Positions 1 through 8,057 of a DNA stretch of 64,000 nt are shown piece after piece; the stretch's first letter is position 1; every line of letters starts with the position of its first letter. The translations under genes and the position numbers were made by a program. The stretch is taken from positions 21,953-85,952 of the forward strand of contig CACLZS010000004.1 of NCBI GenBank assembly GCA_902611465.1. Direction: 5' to 3'. The notes beneath the pieces are model-generated. The model was not told the DNA's origin, made no database searches, and worked only from the letters and a program-made list of their open reading frames with translations. The DNA comes from an uncultured Pelagibacteraceae bacterium. GTDB lineage: Bacteria; Pseudomonadota; Alphaproteobacteria; Pelagibacterales; Pelagibacteraceae.

Positions 1-95
1 TCACAAAAATGTTCTACAATTGATGCACCTATTCCTGAACCACCACCTGTGATAAAAACATTTTTGTTTTTTAAATCAAAATATTTAACTTTCAT
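1..95 (-). CDS. Short-chain dehydrogenase/reductase, N-terminal fragment
   Basis: The first 31 codons of a leftward gene are visible; the rest lies beyond the window edge. The fragment starts MKVKYFDLKNKNVFITGGGS and continues GIGASIVEHF, which is the TGxxxGIG dinucleotide-binding motif and first beta-alpha unit of the classical SDR family. It starts directly against the stop codon of the transporter ATPase gene (stop at 96-98), so it is probably the last visible gene of the sugar ABC operon. A sugar or polyol dehydrogenase acting on the imported substrate is a reasonable inference. The specificity cannot be read from this fragment. Confidence 0.85.
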   Translation of the reverse strand, partial: MKVKYFDLKNKNVFITGGGSGIGASIVEHFC

Positions 96-1190
96 TTATA
101 TCCTCTCTTCTGTTTTAGCATCAAATAAGGAAATTTGCGTTAAATCAAAAAATAAATTTGTATTTTTTGAGAGCTCAATTTTTATTGTTGAGGGAAATTT
201 AGCTAATACTTCTTGATTTTCATAGTCAAATGTCATTATCTGCTCATGACCTATATACTCACTTAAATCAGCTTTTAAAGGGATCTCAAAATCACTTTCA
301 TTAGATTTTTTAAAGAAAATATGCTCTGGTCTAATTCCAAAAAAAACTTCTTTATTATTCAAATTAGATTTTTCATTGAAGTTATATCCATTTATTGGAA
401 TTTCGATATTAGATCCATTTGCAATAAATGAAATTTTGTTAGAACTTTCTTTAAGATTGCCTTTAATCAAATTCATTGAAGGAGATCCAATAAAATCTGC
501 AACAAAGGTATTACTAGGTTTATTATAAATATTTTCTGGAGTATCATTTTGTTGAATTACACCATGATTCATAATTGCAATATTTGTACCTAAACTCATT
601 GCCTCTGTTTGATCGTGCGTTACATAAACTACTGTTGTTTTAAGTTGTTGATGAAGTTTTTTTATTTCTCGTCTCATCTCAACTCTTAATTTTGCATCTA
701 AATTAGATAAAGGTTCATCAAATAAAAATATTCTTGGTTCTCTCACAAGAGCTCTACCGATTGCAACACGTTGTCTTTGCCCGCCTGATAACTGTGAAGG
801 TTTTCTCTCTAATAATGCGTCTACTTGTAAAAATTTTGATACCTTTTCTAGCTGCTCTTCTATTTTTTCTTTTGAAACTTTTGCTTGTTTTAGGCCAAAA
901 ATCATATTCTCACGAACGTTCATTGATGGGTACAATGCGTAGGATTGAAATACCATTGCAATATTTCGGTCTTTTGGTTCAACTTTACTTACATTGTAAT
1001 CATCAATATGAACATTACCTTCATTAATGGTTTCTAAGCCTGCAATAATGTTTAGCAAGGTTGATTTACCACAGCCTGAAGGGCCTAAAAGAACTAAGAA
1101 ATTACCTTCGTCTATCTCTAGATTAATTTTTCTTAGAACTTCAGTAGATCCAAAGTTTTTTGATAATTCCTCAATTCTTAATGTTTTCAT
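96..1190 (-). CDS. Sugar ABC transporter ATP-binding protein (UgpC/MalK type)
   Basis: Energising subunit of a carbohydrate importer (CUT1 class), 364 residues. Walker A GPSGCGKST is near residues 37-45, the signature LSGGQRQRVAIGRAL near 134-148, Walker B FLFDEPLSNLDA follows, and the switch histidine is in VTHDQTEAM. The C-terminal third is the OB/TOBE-type domain typical of MalK/UgpC proteins, with IGSPSMNL and FGIRPEHI at the expected places. It follows two permease genes at 2 bases and precedes an SDR gene with no gap. CUT1 ATPases can serve several transporters, so the substrate must be judged from the binding protein and neighbours (ROK kinase, SDRs), which suggest a hexose or related sugar. 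That last step is inference. Confidence 0.95.
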   Translation of the reverse strand: MKTLRIEELSKNFGSTEVLRKINLEIDEGNFLVLLGPSGCGKSTLLNIIAGLETINEGNVHIDDYNVSKVEPKDRNIAMVFQSYALYPSMNVRENMIFGLKQAKVSKEKIEEQLEKVSKFLQVDALLERKPSQLSGGQRQRVAIGRALVREPRIFLFDEPLSNLDAKLRVEMRREIKKLHQQLKTTVVYVTHDQTEAMSLGTNIAIMNHGVIQQNDTPENIYNKPSNTFVADFIGSPSMNLIKGNLKESSNKISFIANGSNIEIPINGYNFNEKSNLNNKEVFFGIRPEHIFFKKSNESDFEIPLKADLSEYIGHEQIMTFDYENQEVLAKFPSTIKIELSKNTNLFFDLTQISLFDAKTEERI

Positions 1191-1192
1191 TA

Positions 1193-2095
1193 TTATCCTT
1201 TCACTGCTCCTGAAGTTAATCCTCTAATAAAATATTTACCAGCTAAAACATAAACAATAAGTGTTGGAATACCCGCAATTATAGCAGATGCCATATCTAC
1301 GTTATATTCTTTAACACTTGTGCTTGATAAAACCATATTATTTAAAGCAACTTGAATTGGTGCTGCTTTTCCAAATGAAAAAGTTGATCCAAATAAAAAG
1401 TCATTCCAGATTTGCGTAAATTGCCAAATAACAGTCACAACAATAATGGGTGCTGAAATTGGAAGTAAAATTTTAAAAAATATTTTAAAGAAACCTGCTC
1501 CATCAATTCGTGCAGCTTTTACTAATTCTGTAGGAACAGAAATATAGTAATTTCTAAAAAACAAAGTTGTGAATGGAATTCCATAAACTGTATGGACTAA
1601 TACTAGTCCTATTATAGAATTTGATATTCCTAAAACTCCAAGAGTTCTTGCCATTGGTAACAGAATTGCCTGAAATGGAATAAAACATCCAAATAGTAAA
1701 AAAAGAAAAACCCATTGATCTCCTTTAAATCTCCATTTTGTTAAAACATATCCAGTCATAGCTCCTATAAATGTGGAAAAAAATACAGCTGGAACAACCA
1801 TCTTGAATGAATTCCAAAAATATGGTCTTAAAAAGGTATCACCTGCTCCATATCCTCTACCTCCCCATGCAACTGCCCAGGATTCAAAATTTAATCCACT
1901 TGGCCATGTTAAAAGTGTTCCTTGACGGATTTCCTCCATAGTTTTTAATGAAGTGACTACCATTACGTATAGAGGAAAAATAAAATACAATGCAAAAAGT
2001 ATTAAAGCAAAATACAAAAACCATCTCAAAAACATATTTGTATATTTAGACTTCATTTCAAGTTGTTTGTATGATGTCTGTAACTTATCTTGCAT
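1193..2095 (-). CDS. Sugar ABC transporter permease (MalG type)
   Basis: Inner-membrane permease of 300 residues with about six hydrophobic segments. The cytoplasmic coupling motif EAA...G is seen as ELVKAARIDGAGFFKIFFKI near residues 197-216, followed by LLPISAPII. The N-terminus carries the MalG-like stretch LYFIFPLYVMVVTSLKT, and the C-terminus ends FIRGLTSGAVKG, close to the usual MalG/UgpE ending. Its start overlaps the end of the other permease gene by 11 bases, showing translational coupling. With that permease and the ATPase it forms one CUT1 transporter. Confidence 0.94.
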   Translation of the reverse strand: MQDKLQTSYKQLEMKSKYTNMFLRWFLYFALILFALYFIFPLYVMVVTSLKTMEEIRQGTLLTWPSGLNFESWAVAWGGRGYGAGDTFLRPYFWNSFKMVVPAVFFSTFIGAMTGYVLTKWRFKGDQWVFLFLLFGCFIPFQAILLPMARTLGVLGISNSIIGLVLVHTVYGIPFTTLFFRNYYISVPTELVKAARIDGAGFFKIFFKILLPISAPIIVVTVIWQFTQIWNDFLFGSTFSFGKAAPIQVALNNMVLSSTSVKEYNVDMASAIIAGIPTLIVYVLAGKYFIRGLTSGAVKG

Positions 2096-2960
2096 TTTCT
2101 CTCCTTAGCTCAGAATATAAATACGGGATAATTACTGCCGCTACAGCCATAAACATCATGATTGCACTTGCGGCTGATAAACCAACTTGACTTTTATGGA
2201 ATGCAGTTTGAGTCATATATAAGGCAGGCATAGTTGTGGATATACCAGGTCCACCCTGGGTTAGCGCAACTATAAGATCATAACTTTTTATAGAAATGTG
2301 AACTAAAATCACAAAACTTGTAAAAAAGACTGGCCTCATCATAGGAAGTAAAATTTTCCAATAAACTGTAAATAAATTTGCACCATCTATTTTAGCTGCT
2401 TTTACAATTTCATCTTCAACTGATCTCAATCCAGCTAGAAATAATGCCATTACGAATCCAGCAGATTGCCAAACACCTGCAATCACAATGGTGTAGATTG
2501 CCATTTCTCTATTTACTAACCAATCAAATGTGAAGTTTTCAAAACCCCAATCGATAAACATTTTTTGGATACCGAGTGTTGGATTTAAAATCCATTTCCA
2601 AGCTGTTCCAGTAACTATAAAAGATAAAGCCATTGGATACAGGTAAATAGTTCTTAAGACACCTTCAGCTCTAATTTTTTGATCTAAAAATATTGCAAGA
2701 ATAATTCCAATCACAACACAAAAAATTAAGAACAACGCTGTGAAAATAAGTAAGTTATCTACTGCAATAAGCCATTTTCTAGAACCCCAAAGTTTAACAT
2801 ATTGTCCTACTCCCCAAAGCTCGTATTTGGGTAAGATTTTAGAATTTGTAAAAGATATATATAAAGTCCAAAGTACAAAACCATAGACAAACCAACCAAT
2901 TAATCCAACAGCTGGTGCCATTACGATTTTAGGTAGGTTTTTTTCTAACCACTTGAACAT
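2085..2960 (-). CDS. Sugar ABC transporter permease (MalF/UgpA type)
   Basis: Partner permease of 291 residues with six predicted membrane segments. The EAA loop reads EIVKAAKIDGANLFTVYWKI near residues 184-203, followed by LLPMMRPV. TQGGPG, a conserved MalF/UgpA-family segment, is present near residue 235. It is the first gene after the intercistronic hairpin that follows the binding-protein gene, so it is expected to be made at lower level than that protein. The start at 2960 leaves only 71 bases to the upstream gene, all taken up by the hairpin and leader. Confidence 0.94.
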   Translation of the reverse strand: MFKWLEKNLPKIVMAPAVGLIGWFVYGFVLWTLYISFTNSKILPKYELWGVGQYVKLWGSRKWLIAVDNLLIFTALFLIFCVVIGIILAIFLDQKIRAEGVLRTIYLYPMALSFIVTGTAWKWILNPTLGIQKMFIDWGFENFTFDWLVNREMAIYTIVIAGVWQSAGFVMALFLAGLRSVEDEIVKAAKIDGANLFTVYWKILLPMMRPVFFTSFVILVHISIKSYDLIVALTQGGPGISTTMPALYMTQTAFHKSQVGLSAASAIMMFMAVAAVIIPYLYSELRRENAR

Positions 2961-2983
2961 TATAAATATTTTCTAATTTTGAT

Positions 2984-3018
2984 TAAAAAAAAAGGCCACC
3001 TAAATTTTAGGTGGCCTT
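2984..3018 (-). terminator. Attenuating hairpin after the sugar-binding-protein gene
   Basis: The 10-base arms AAGGCCACCT (2992-3001) and AGGTGGCCTT (3009-3018) form a perfect stem, extended by further A-T pairs into the loop. On the minus strand the stem is followed by a run of U from the A-tract at 2984-2993. This is a textbook intrinsic terminator in the 71-base gap between the binding-protein gene (stop at 3032) and the first permease gene (start 2960). Inside an operon it should end most transcripts or protect the 3' end of the binding-protein message, giving excess binding protein over membrane subunits. Confidence 0.9.
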
Positions 3019-3031
3019 AATTTTTATATTT

Positions 3032-4288
3032 TTACATATTGTCTAAAACTGAATCAGCCAAAGCATTTGCTGCATCAACAGAAGACATATCAGAATTAAA
3101 GTGTTCTGTGATCACGTCTTGTAAAGCAGCTTTCATAGTATTGCCTTGAGCCATTCCGTGAGCAAAACTTGGCACTAATCCACCGCTTGCTCCTGCAGTT
3201 TTGATGTCAGAATTTGATGTTTTTGCACATTTATCAAATTCATCCATTGGTACATCTAAACGTGCTGGAATTGATCCTTTGTATAGGTTAAAAACTTTTT
3301 GGAAATTCTTACCCATCATTAATTTAGCTAATAATTTTTGACCTTCTTGTTTGTCTGGGTCACTTGTTTTGTAGAATATAAAGCTATCTACATTGTACAA
3401 GTAACCATTATTAGATGGAGTTGCAGCACAATAGTAATCTACGCCTGGTACTTTTCCAGCAGCAGTAAATTCACCTTTTGCCCAGTCACCCATAATTTGG
3501 AAACCAGCTTTTCCTTCAATAACCATTCCAGTAGCAACGTTCCAATCTCTTCCTGGGCTACCTTCATCAGTAAAACCTTGAAGTTTTCTCATTTGATCAA
3601 AAACTTTAACTGTTGTCTCACTTCTTAAACAAGTTTCTTTAAGATCTACATAACAGTTTTTATAATAGTTATTTCCACCAATACCCATAGCTACTGCTTC
3701 GAAGACTGTTGCGTCTTGCCAAGCTTGACCACCGTGAGCAAAAGGAATAATTCCTGCAGCTTGAAGTTTTTCTGCTGCTGCATTTAATTCATCCCAAGAT
3801 GAAGGAACTGAAATTCCATTAGCATCAAATACTGCTTTGTTAGCCCACATCCAATCAATTCTATGAATGTTTACTGGAGCCGCACAGTATGGACCACTAT
3901 TATCTTGACATTTGTGAACTGCAGCAATCATTGGATCTAATAAACTGTCCCAACCTTCTGATTGAGCAATTGGATCAATATTATAAGGAGCAACAACACC
4001 CTCTTGATCATATTCTTGAATTGTTGGACCTTTAATTTGAGAAGCTGATGGAGGATCTCCCGCAACTATTCTTGCTTTTAATGCAACGTTGGCTGCGTCT
4101 CCACCACCACCAGTTACAGGCATATCTAACCATTCACCACCATTTGCAGCGAAATCGTCTTTTAATACTTTTAGTGCAGCTGCTTCACCACCTGATGTCC
4201 ACCAGTGCAAAACCTCAATTTTTGGTCCGGCAAAAGAAGATGTAGAAGTGAATGCAAACGCAATTAAAGCAATTAACATTTTTTTCAT
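3032..4288 (-). CDS. Sugar ABC transporter periplasmic substrate-binding protein
   Basis: Periplasmic receptor of 418 residues, solute-binding family 1 (MalE/UgpB-like). A Sec signal peptide is clear: MKKMLIALIAFAFTSTSSFA then GPKIEVLHWWTSGGE. WWTSGGEA is characteristic of the glucose-type (GtsA-like) group. Four cysteines in mid-protein (CQDNSGPYC and two later) could form disulfides. The start is backed by a strong ribosome site, AGAGGGAAAT, a few bases upstream; the same leader precedes the tctC gene at 9032. It heads the operon and is followed by a terminator-like hairpin. Glucose or a related monosaccharide is the likely ligand by family resemblance; this is inference. Confidence 0.93.
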   Translation of the reverse strand: MKKMLIALIAFAFTSTSSFAGPKIEVLHWWTSGGEAAALKVLKDDFAANGGEWLDMPVTGGGGDAANVALKARIVAGDPPSASQIKGPTIQEYDQEGVVAPYNIDPIAQSEGWDSLLDPMIAAVHKCQDNSGPYCAAPVNIHRIDWMWANKAVFDANGISVPSSWDELNAAAEKLQAAGIIPFAHGGQAWQDATVFEAVAMGIGGNNYYKNCYVDLKETCLRSETTVKVFDQMRKLQGFTDEGSPGRDWNVATGMVIEGKAGFQIMGDWAKGEFTAAGKVPGVDYYCAATPSNNGYLYNVDSFIFYKTSDPDKQEGQKLLAKLMMGKNFQKVFNLYKGSIPARLDVPMDEFDKCAKTSNSDIKTAGASGGLVPSFAHGMAQGNTMKAALQDVITEHFNSDMSSVDAANALADSVLDNM

Positions 4289-4311
4289 ATATTTCCCTCT
4301 TATTTATTAAA

Positions 4312-4325
4312 TTAAGTTAACTTAA
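4312..4325. promoter_or_regulatory. Palindrome upstream of the sugar-binding-protein gene
   Basis: A perfect 14-base palindrome, TTAAGTTAACTTAA, lies 24-37 bases upstream of the start codon at 4288, in the 110-base gap that separates the transporter operon from the ROK kinase gene. Its position would suit an operator or a stem-loop in the 5' leader. In DNA this AT-rich, 14-base AT-dominated palindromes can arise by chance, so the functional reading is tentative. Nothing else stands out in this gap. Confidence 0.35.
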
Positions 4326-4398
4326 AAAAAACAATTATAGATTGATTTATTCAAAGACTACAAGAAAAAAAAATACAACTATTAATTGATTTGTAATA

Positions 4399-5301
4399 TT
4401 AATAGATTGATTTTCTACCTAATCTTGCTGCACCTCTTACACCACTGGCATCTCCATATTTAGGTTTTAGAAATACACCTTCATATTCTCTTCCGGTTAC
4501 AAATTTTCTTACTATAGTTTCAATTTCACTTAAAAAATCAATTTCATTTGAAACACCTCCTCCAAATACAAAACAATCAGGATCGAGAATATTTATTATA
4601 TTTGCCAATGACATGGCTAAATTTAATTTAAAGTTGTCAATTAAATCTTCAGCATCTAAATCATGCTTTCTATATAATTCAAAAATTTGATTTGTCGTTA
4701 AATTCTTTTTAAACTTTTTATTAAATTTTTTTGCTAAACTTAAACCTGACATAAAACTTTCAATCTCACCTTCTCTTAAATTGGTAGATTCAAATTTTTC
4801 TTTTTTTGCGATTAAATGGGTAACTTGATTATGTCCCCACTCTCCCGCTACTCCATTAGGTCCACTAACAATTTTTTTATCTATTACCAAACCTCCTCCA
4901 ACACCAGAACCAACTATAATTCCATAAACAATTTTATAGTGTTTTCCTGAACCATCTAAAGCCTCTGATAAAGCAAAGCAATTTGCGTCGTTTTCACAAA
5001 ATACTTCTTTACCCAATTCTTTCCTTAAATCATTTTGAAATGGTTTTTTTTCTAACCAATAACAATTTGGCGCATTCTTAACTAATCCAGTTTGAGGAGA
5101 ATGTACGCCAGGATGACAAACACCTATTGGCAGCTCTTTATTAAATTTTTTCTCTAACTTCTTATCAATTTCTTTAATAGTTTTTACAATTTGAGAATAA
5201 TCTTTTGGGCAATCTGTTCTTTCACGATTACTTTCATTACCTTTCTCGTCAAGAACTACACTTTCAATTTTTGTAGCTCCAACATCAATACCTATCTGCA
5301 T
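4399..5301 (-). CDS. ROK-family sugar kinase
   Basis: A 300-residue member of the ROK family (glucokinase, fructokinase, N-acetylhexosamine kinase). The phosphate-binding loop is GIDVGATKIE at residues 4-13, the catalytic aspartate is D105 in ENDANC, and the second nucleotide motif is GSGVGGGLVI at 131-140. The EWGH motif supplies the first zinc ligand H157, but the usual CxCGxxGCxE cluster is absent: residues 158-182 contain no cysteine and the closing part reads GEIESFMSG. The family fold is otherwise complete, so this looks like a zinc-free variant, not a broken gene. It ends 3 bases before the start of... the downstream SDR gene begins after a 3-base gap (5302-5304 lies between them; the SDR is transcribed first). 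It likely phosphorylates a sugar brought in by the adjacent transporter. Confidence 0.88.
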   Translation of the reverse strand: MQIGIDVGATKIESVVLDEKGNESNRERTDCPKDYSQIVKTIKEIDKKLEKKFNKELPIGVCHPGVHSPQTGLVKNAPNCYWLEKKPFQNDLRKELGKEVFCENDANCFALSEALDGSGKHYKIVYGIIVGSGVGGGLVIDKKIVSGPNGVAGEWGHNQVTHLIAKKEKFESTNLREGEIESFMSGLSLAKKFNKKFKKNLTTNQIFELYRKHDLDAEDLIDNFKLNLAMSLANIINILDPDCFVFGGGVSNEIDFLSEIETIVRKFVTGREYEGVFLKPKYGDASGVRGAARLGRKSIY

Positions 5302-5304
5302 AAA

Positions 5305-6054
5305 CTAATAAGTTGCTCTTCCACCACTTAAATCAAATACTGCTGCTGTAGAAAAAGAATTTTCTTCACTCGATAACCATGTAACAAGAGATGCTAATTC
5401 ATCTACTTTGGCAAATTTATTTCTTGGGATTTTAGATAACATATAATTAATATGTTCCTCAGTCATTTGATCAAAAATTCTTGTTTTTGCAGCAGCTGGG
5501 GTTACGCAATTAACAGCTATATTTTTTAATGCTAATTCTTTTCCAAGTGATTTAGTTAAACCTATAACTCCAGCTTTAGATGTGCTATATGCACTGGCAT
5601 TAGGATTGCCCTCTTTTCCAGCAATAGAGGCAATATTTACAATTCTTCCATAATTATTTTTAAGCATGTAAGGCGTTACGGCTTTACAACAATAAAATAC
5701 TGCATTTAGATTTAGGTCTATAACTTTTTTCCACTCATCAAGTGGATAATCAACTACTGTAGTATTTTTTCCTGCAACACCTGCATTATTGATGAAAATA
5801 TCAATTTTATTGTGAGTTTTTTCAATATCAGCTAAATTTTTTACTATATTCTCATAATTTCCAACATCAACAATTTGATATGAAACCTTATCTGAATTAA
5901 TTTTTTTAGTTGCAGTTTTGATTGCTTCCTCGTCTATATCCCAAATTACAACGCTTGCCCCAGAAGCAATAAATCTCTCCGTAATAGCTAGTCCAAAACC
6001 TTGGGCGCCTCCTGTCACTATTGCAACTCTATCTTTTAAATCAAAATTAATCAT
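5305..6054 (-). CDS. Short-chain dehydrogenase/reductase
   Basis: A classical SDR of 249 residues. The cofactor motif TGGAQGFG is at residues 14-21, NNAG near 89-92, the catalytic Ser in IASIAG near 142, and the Tyr-Lys pair in YSTSK near 155-159. A C-terminal FDLSGGRATY replaces the common DGG-x-T ending. A conserved acidic residue after beta-2 (WDID) suggests NAD(H) over NADP(H). It sits 3 bases upstream of the ROK kinase gene and 1 base after tctA, so it is cotranscribed with one or both. FabG/sugar-alcohol dehydrogenase type; the substrate is not readable. Confidence 0.92.
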   Translation of the reverse strand: MINFDLKDRVAIVTGGAQGFGLAITERFIASGASVVIWDIDEEAIKTATKKINSDKVSYQIVDVGNYENIVKNLADIEKTHNKIDIFINNAGVAGKNTTVVDYPLDEWKKVIDLNLNAVFYCCKAVTPYMLKNNYGRIVNIASIAGKEGNPNASAYSTSKAGVIGLTKSLGKELALKNIAVNCVTPAAAKTRIFDQMTEEHINYMLSKIPRNKFAKVDELASLVTWLSSEENSFSTAAVFDLSGGRATY

Positions 6055-6055
6055 A

Positions 6056-7528
6056 TTATTTTTTTTGTTTTTTTGATCTTAATAAAGGAAAAGCTAACGC
6101 AATTAAAGATAAAATAAAAAAGGTTAAAGCTATTGGTCTTGTTAAAAACATCAACCAATTTCCATCAAAAATAACTAAAGATTGTCTTAATGTTCCCTCT
6201 ACCAATTCTCCTAAAATTAATCCTATAATTACAGGAACAACTGAAAATCCAAATCTTCTCATAAAAAATCCTAATACTCCAAAAAATAACATAATCCAAA
6301 CATCAATAATTGATTGGCTAAGTGAATACGTTCCACAAACAGATACTGCAAATATCATTGGCCACAAAATTTTGTTAGGAACTAATGTTATTCTCGCAAA
6401 TACTTTTGCTCCAAAAAATCCAAAGATAAAAAATAAAACATTTGCAATTAACATGGCCCCAAATATTCCATATAAGAAATCGGGCTGTTCTCTGAATAAA
6501 TCTGGACCTGGTCTAACACCATGAATAATTAAACCTGTTAGTATTACAGCTGTCGTGGCACTTCCTGGAATTCCTAGCGCTAATGTAGGTACCATTGCTC
6601 CACCAGTTGCAGCATTATTTGCAGCTTCTGCACCAGCAATACCTTCAATTGATCCTTTGCCAAATTCTTCAGGATTTTTAGAAAATCTTTTGGCCTCTGA
6701 ATAACCAATTAACGATGCTACAGTTCCACCTTCAGCTGGCAAGACTCCAATGAATGAACCTATTCCACTTGATCTAAGAATTGTTTTCCATGTTTTTTTA
6801 TAATCATCTTTGGTTGGAAGTTTTACTGCCTTTAAAGCTACTCTCTTAAATACTTGATCAAGAAGCGTTGATTGAGTTAACATTTCGCTAATTGCAAATA
6901 AACCAACAACTACTGGAATAAAACCAATACCAACTGAGAGTTCGTTAATTCCATAAGTAAACCTATCTATTGATGTCATAAAATCTTTACCAATAGTTGA
7001 AATTAAAATTCCAAATGCCCCGGCAATTAAGTTTTTAATAGGACTACCTTCTCCTATAGAAGAAAGCATAGTTAAACCAAAAATTGCTAATGCAAAATAT
7101 TCGGGTTGTCCAAATTCATAAGCGAGTTTCGCTAAAAGTGGTGCAAAAAATACTAAAATTATAACACTAAAAATTCCTCCAACAGTGCTTGATACAGTTG
7201 CCATTCCCAAAGCTCTACCCGCTTCACCTTTTTGGGCTAGAGGATATCCATCTAGACATGTGGCTGCAGCAGCTGGAGTTCCTGGAGTATTAATTAATAC
7301 TGCAGTAATTGCTCCTCCATAAGTTCCAGCGCAATAAATAGAAGTTAACAATACTATTGCGGACAAAGGGTCTAGCGTCATAGTAAATGGTAAAATTAAT
7401 GCTCCTCCTGTTGTTGGTCCTAAACCTGGAAGAACTCCTAGAATTAATCCAAACAAAGTTCCAAAAAATAAAACTATCAATAGTTTTGAACTAAATAAAG
7501 GTGTCAGCATTAATAAAAGATTATCCAT
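6056..7528 (-). CDS. tctA: Tripartite tricarboxylate transporter, large permease TctA
   Basis: Large membrane subunit, 490 residues and about twelve hydrophobic segments, of a TctABC secondary carboxylate importer. The family-defining N-terminal signature GLILGVLPGLGPTTGGALILP is at residues 27-47 (start GLILGVLPGL), and the matching second-half motif is GVLPAEGGTVASLIGYSEAK, with ALGIPGSATTAV further on. The two glycine-rich motifs lie in pseudo-symmetric halves, as in the family. It follows tctB by 1 base. Substrate choice lies with TctC; the divergent sugar-acid genes suggest an aldonate-like acid. Confidence 0.96.
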   Translation of the reverse strand: MDNLLLMLTPLFSSKLLIVLFFGTLFGLILGVLPGLGPTTGGALILPFTMTLDPLSAIVLLTSIYCAGTYGGAITAVLINTPGTPAAAATCLDGYPLAQKGEAGRALGMATVSSTVGGIFSVIILVFFAPLLAKLAYEFGQPEYFALAIFGLTMLSSIGEGSPIKNLIAGAFGILISTIGKDFMTSIDRFTYGINELSVGIGFIPVVVGLFAISEMLTQSTLLDQVFKRVALKAVKLPTKDDYKKTWKTILRSSGIGSFIGVLPAEGGTVASLIGYSEAKRFSKNPEEFGKGSIEGIAGAEAANNAATGGAMVPTLALGIPGSATTAVILTGLIIHGVRPGPDLFREQPDFLYGIFGAMLIANVLFFIFGFFGAKVFARITLVPNKILWPMIFAVSVCGTYSLSQSIIDVWIMLFFGVLGFFMRRFGFSVVPVIIGLILGELVEGTLRQSLVIFDGNWLMFLTRPIALTFFILSLIALAFPLLRSKKQKK

Positions 7529-7529
7529 T

Positions 7530-8036
7530 TTAATAATAATAAAGATTAGTAATTATTCCTGGAGGAAATCTTAAGCCTAAAATTGTTTCAAAAAAAATAA
7601 AAACCAAAATAGGAAAAATAATACTTACTAATAATAAATAAAATATCCTTCTTTCACCCCAATTATAGGAAACAAAAATTGATAATACTGATATTGCTAA
7701 AAAGAAATCTAAAGCTTTTGAAATAATAACAAATATTAAAAAACTAAGTAAAGTTAAAAAAAATGTTTTGGGTAATTTTTTTCCCATTTTCCAGGGATTT
7801 TTGATTGATAGATAATAGATGATTAAAGTTAAGCTAATTATTAATATTAATAAAGCTTTAGGAAAAGTTGCAGGTTGTATACCCCTGTTTAAAATTGGAG
7901 GAACAATATCAAACGAAAAAGTACTTATTAGTAAAATTATTGAGATAAAAACAATAATAAATGAAACTTTAAACTCATCTTTAAAAAAAAAGGGCAAACT
8001 TTTGTTTGCCCTTTTTTTATTTCGTACATTATTCAT
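7530..8036 (-). CDS. tctB: Tripartite tricarboxylate transporter, small permease TctB
   Basis: Small membrane subunit of 168 residues with four hydrophobic segments, as expected for TctB. Residues from about 25 (FKVSFIIVFISIILLIST) onward fit the family, with the conserved ILNRGIQPATFPKAL segment near residues 49-63. The first 20 or so residues (MNNVRNKKRANKSLPFFFK) are encoded by a terminator-like hairpin at 7983-8018, so the annotated start may be wrong or the hairpin may be translated through. There is no other ATG between the hairpin and the first membrane segment; a TTG at codon 14 lies within the hairpin. It follows tctC and precedes tctA by 1 base. Confidence 0.85.
   Translation of the reverse strand: MNNVRNKKRANKSLPFFFKDEFKVSFIIVFISIILLISTFSFDIVPPILNRGIQPATFPKALLILIISLTLIIYYLSIKNPWKMGKKLPKTFFLTLLSFLIFVIISKALDFFLAISVLSIFVSYNWGERRIFYLLLVSIIFPILVFIFFETILGLRFPPGIITNLYYY
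7983..8018. terminator. Attenuating hairpin after tctC, overlapping the tctB start
   Basis: Perfect stem GGGCAAAC (7992-7999) with GTTTGCCC (8004-8011) and a TTTT loop, flanked by A9 on the left and T7 on the right, so it can terminate in either direction. It lies 40-75 bases beyond the tctC stop in the direction of transcription and overlaps codons 7-18 of the tctB reading frame. It should reduce tctB/tctA expression relative to the abundant binding protein TctC, and ribosomes starting at 8036 would melt it. Confidence 0.88.
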
Positions 8037-8057
8037 AAAAAATGTACTTTCTTATGA

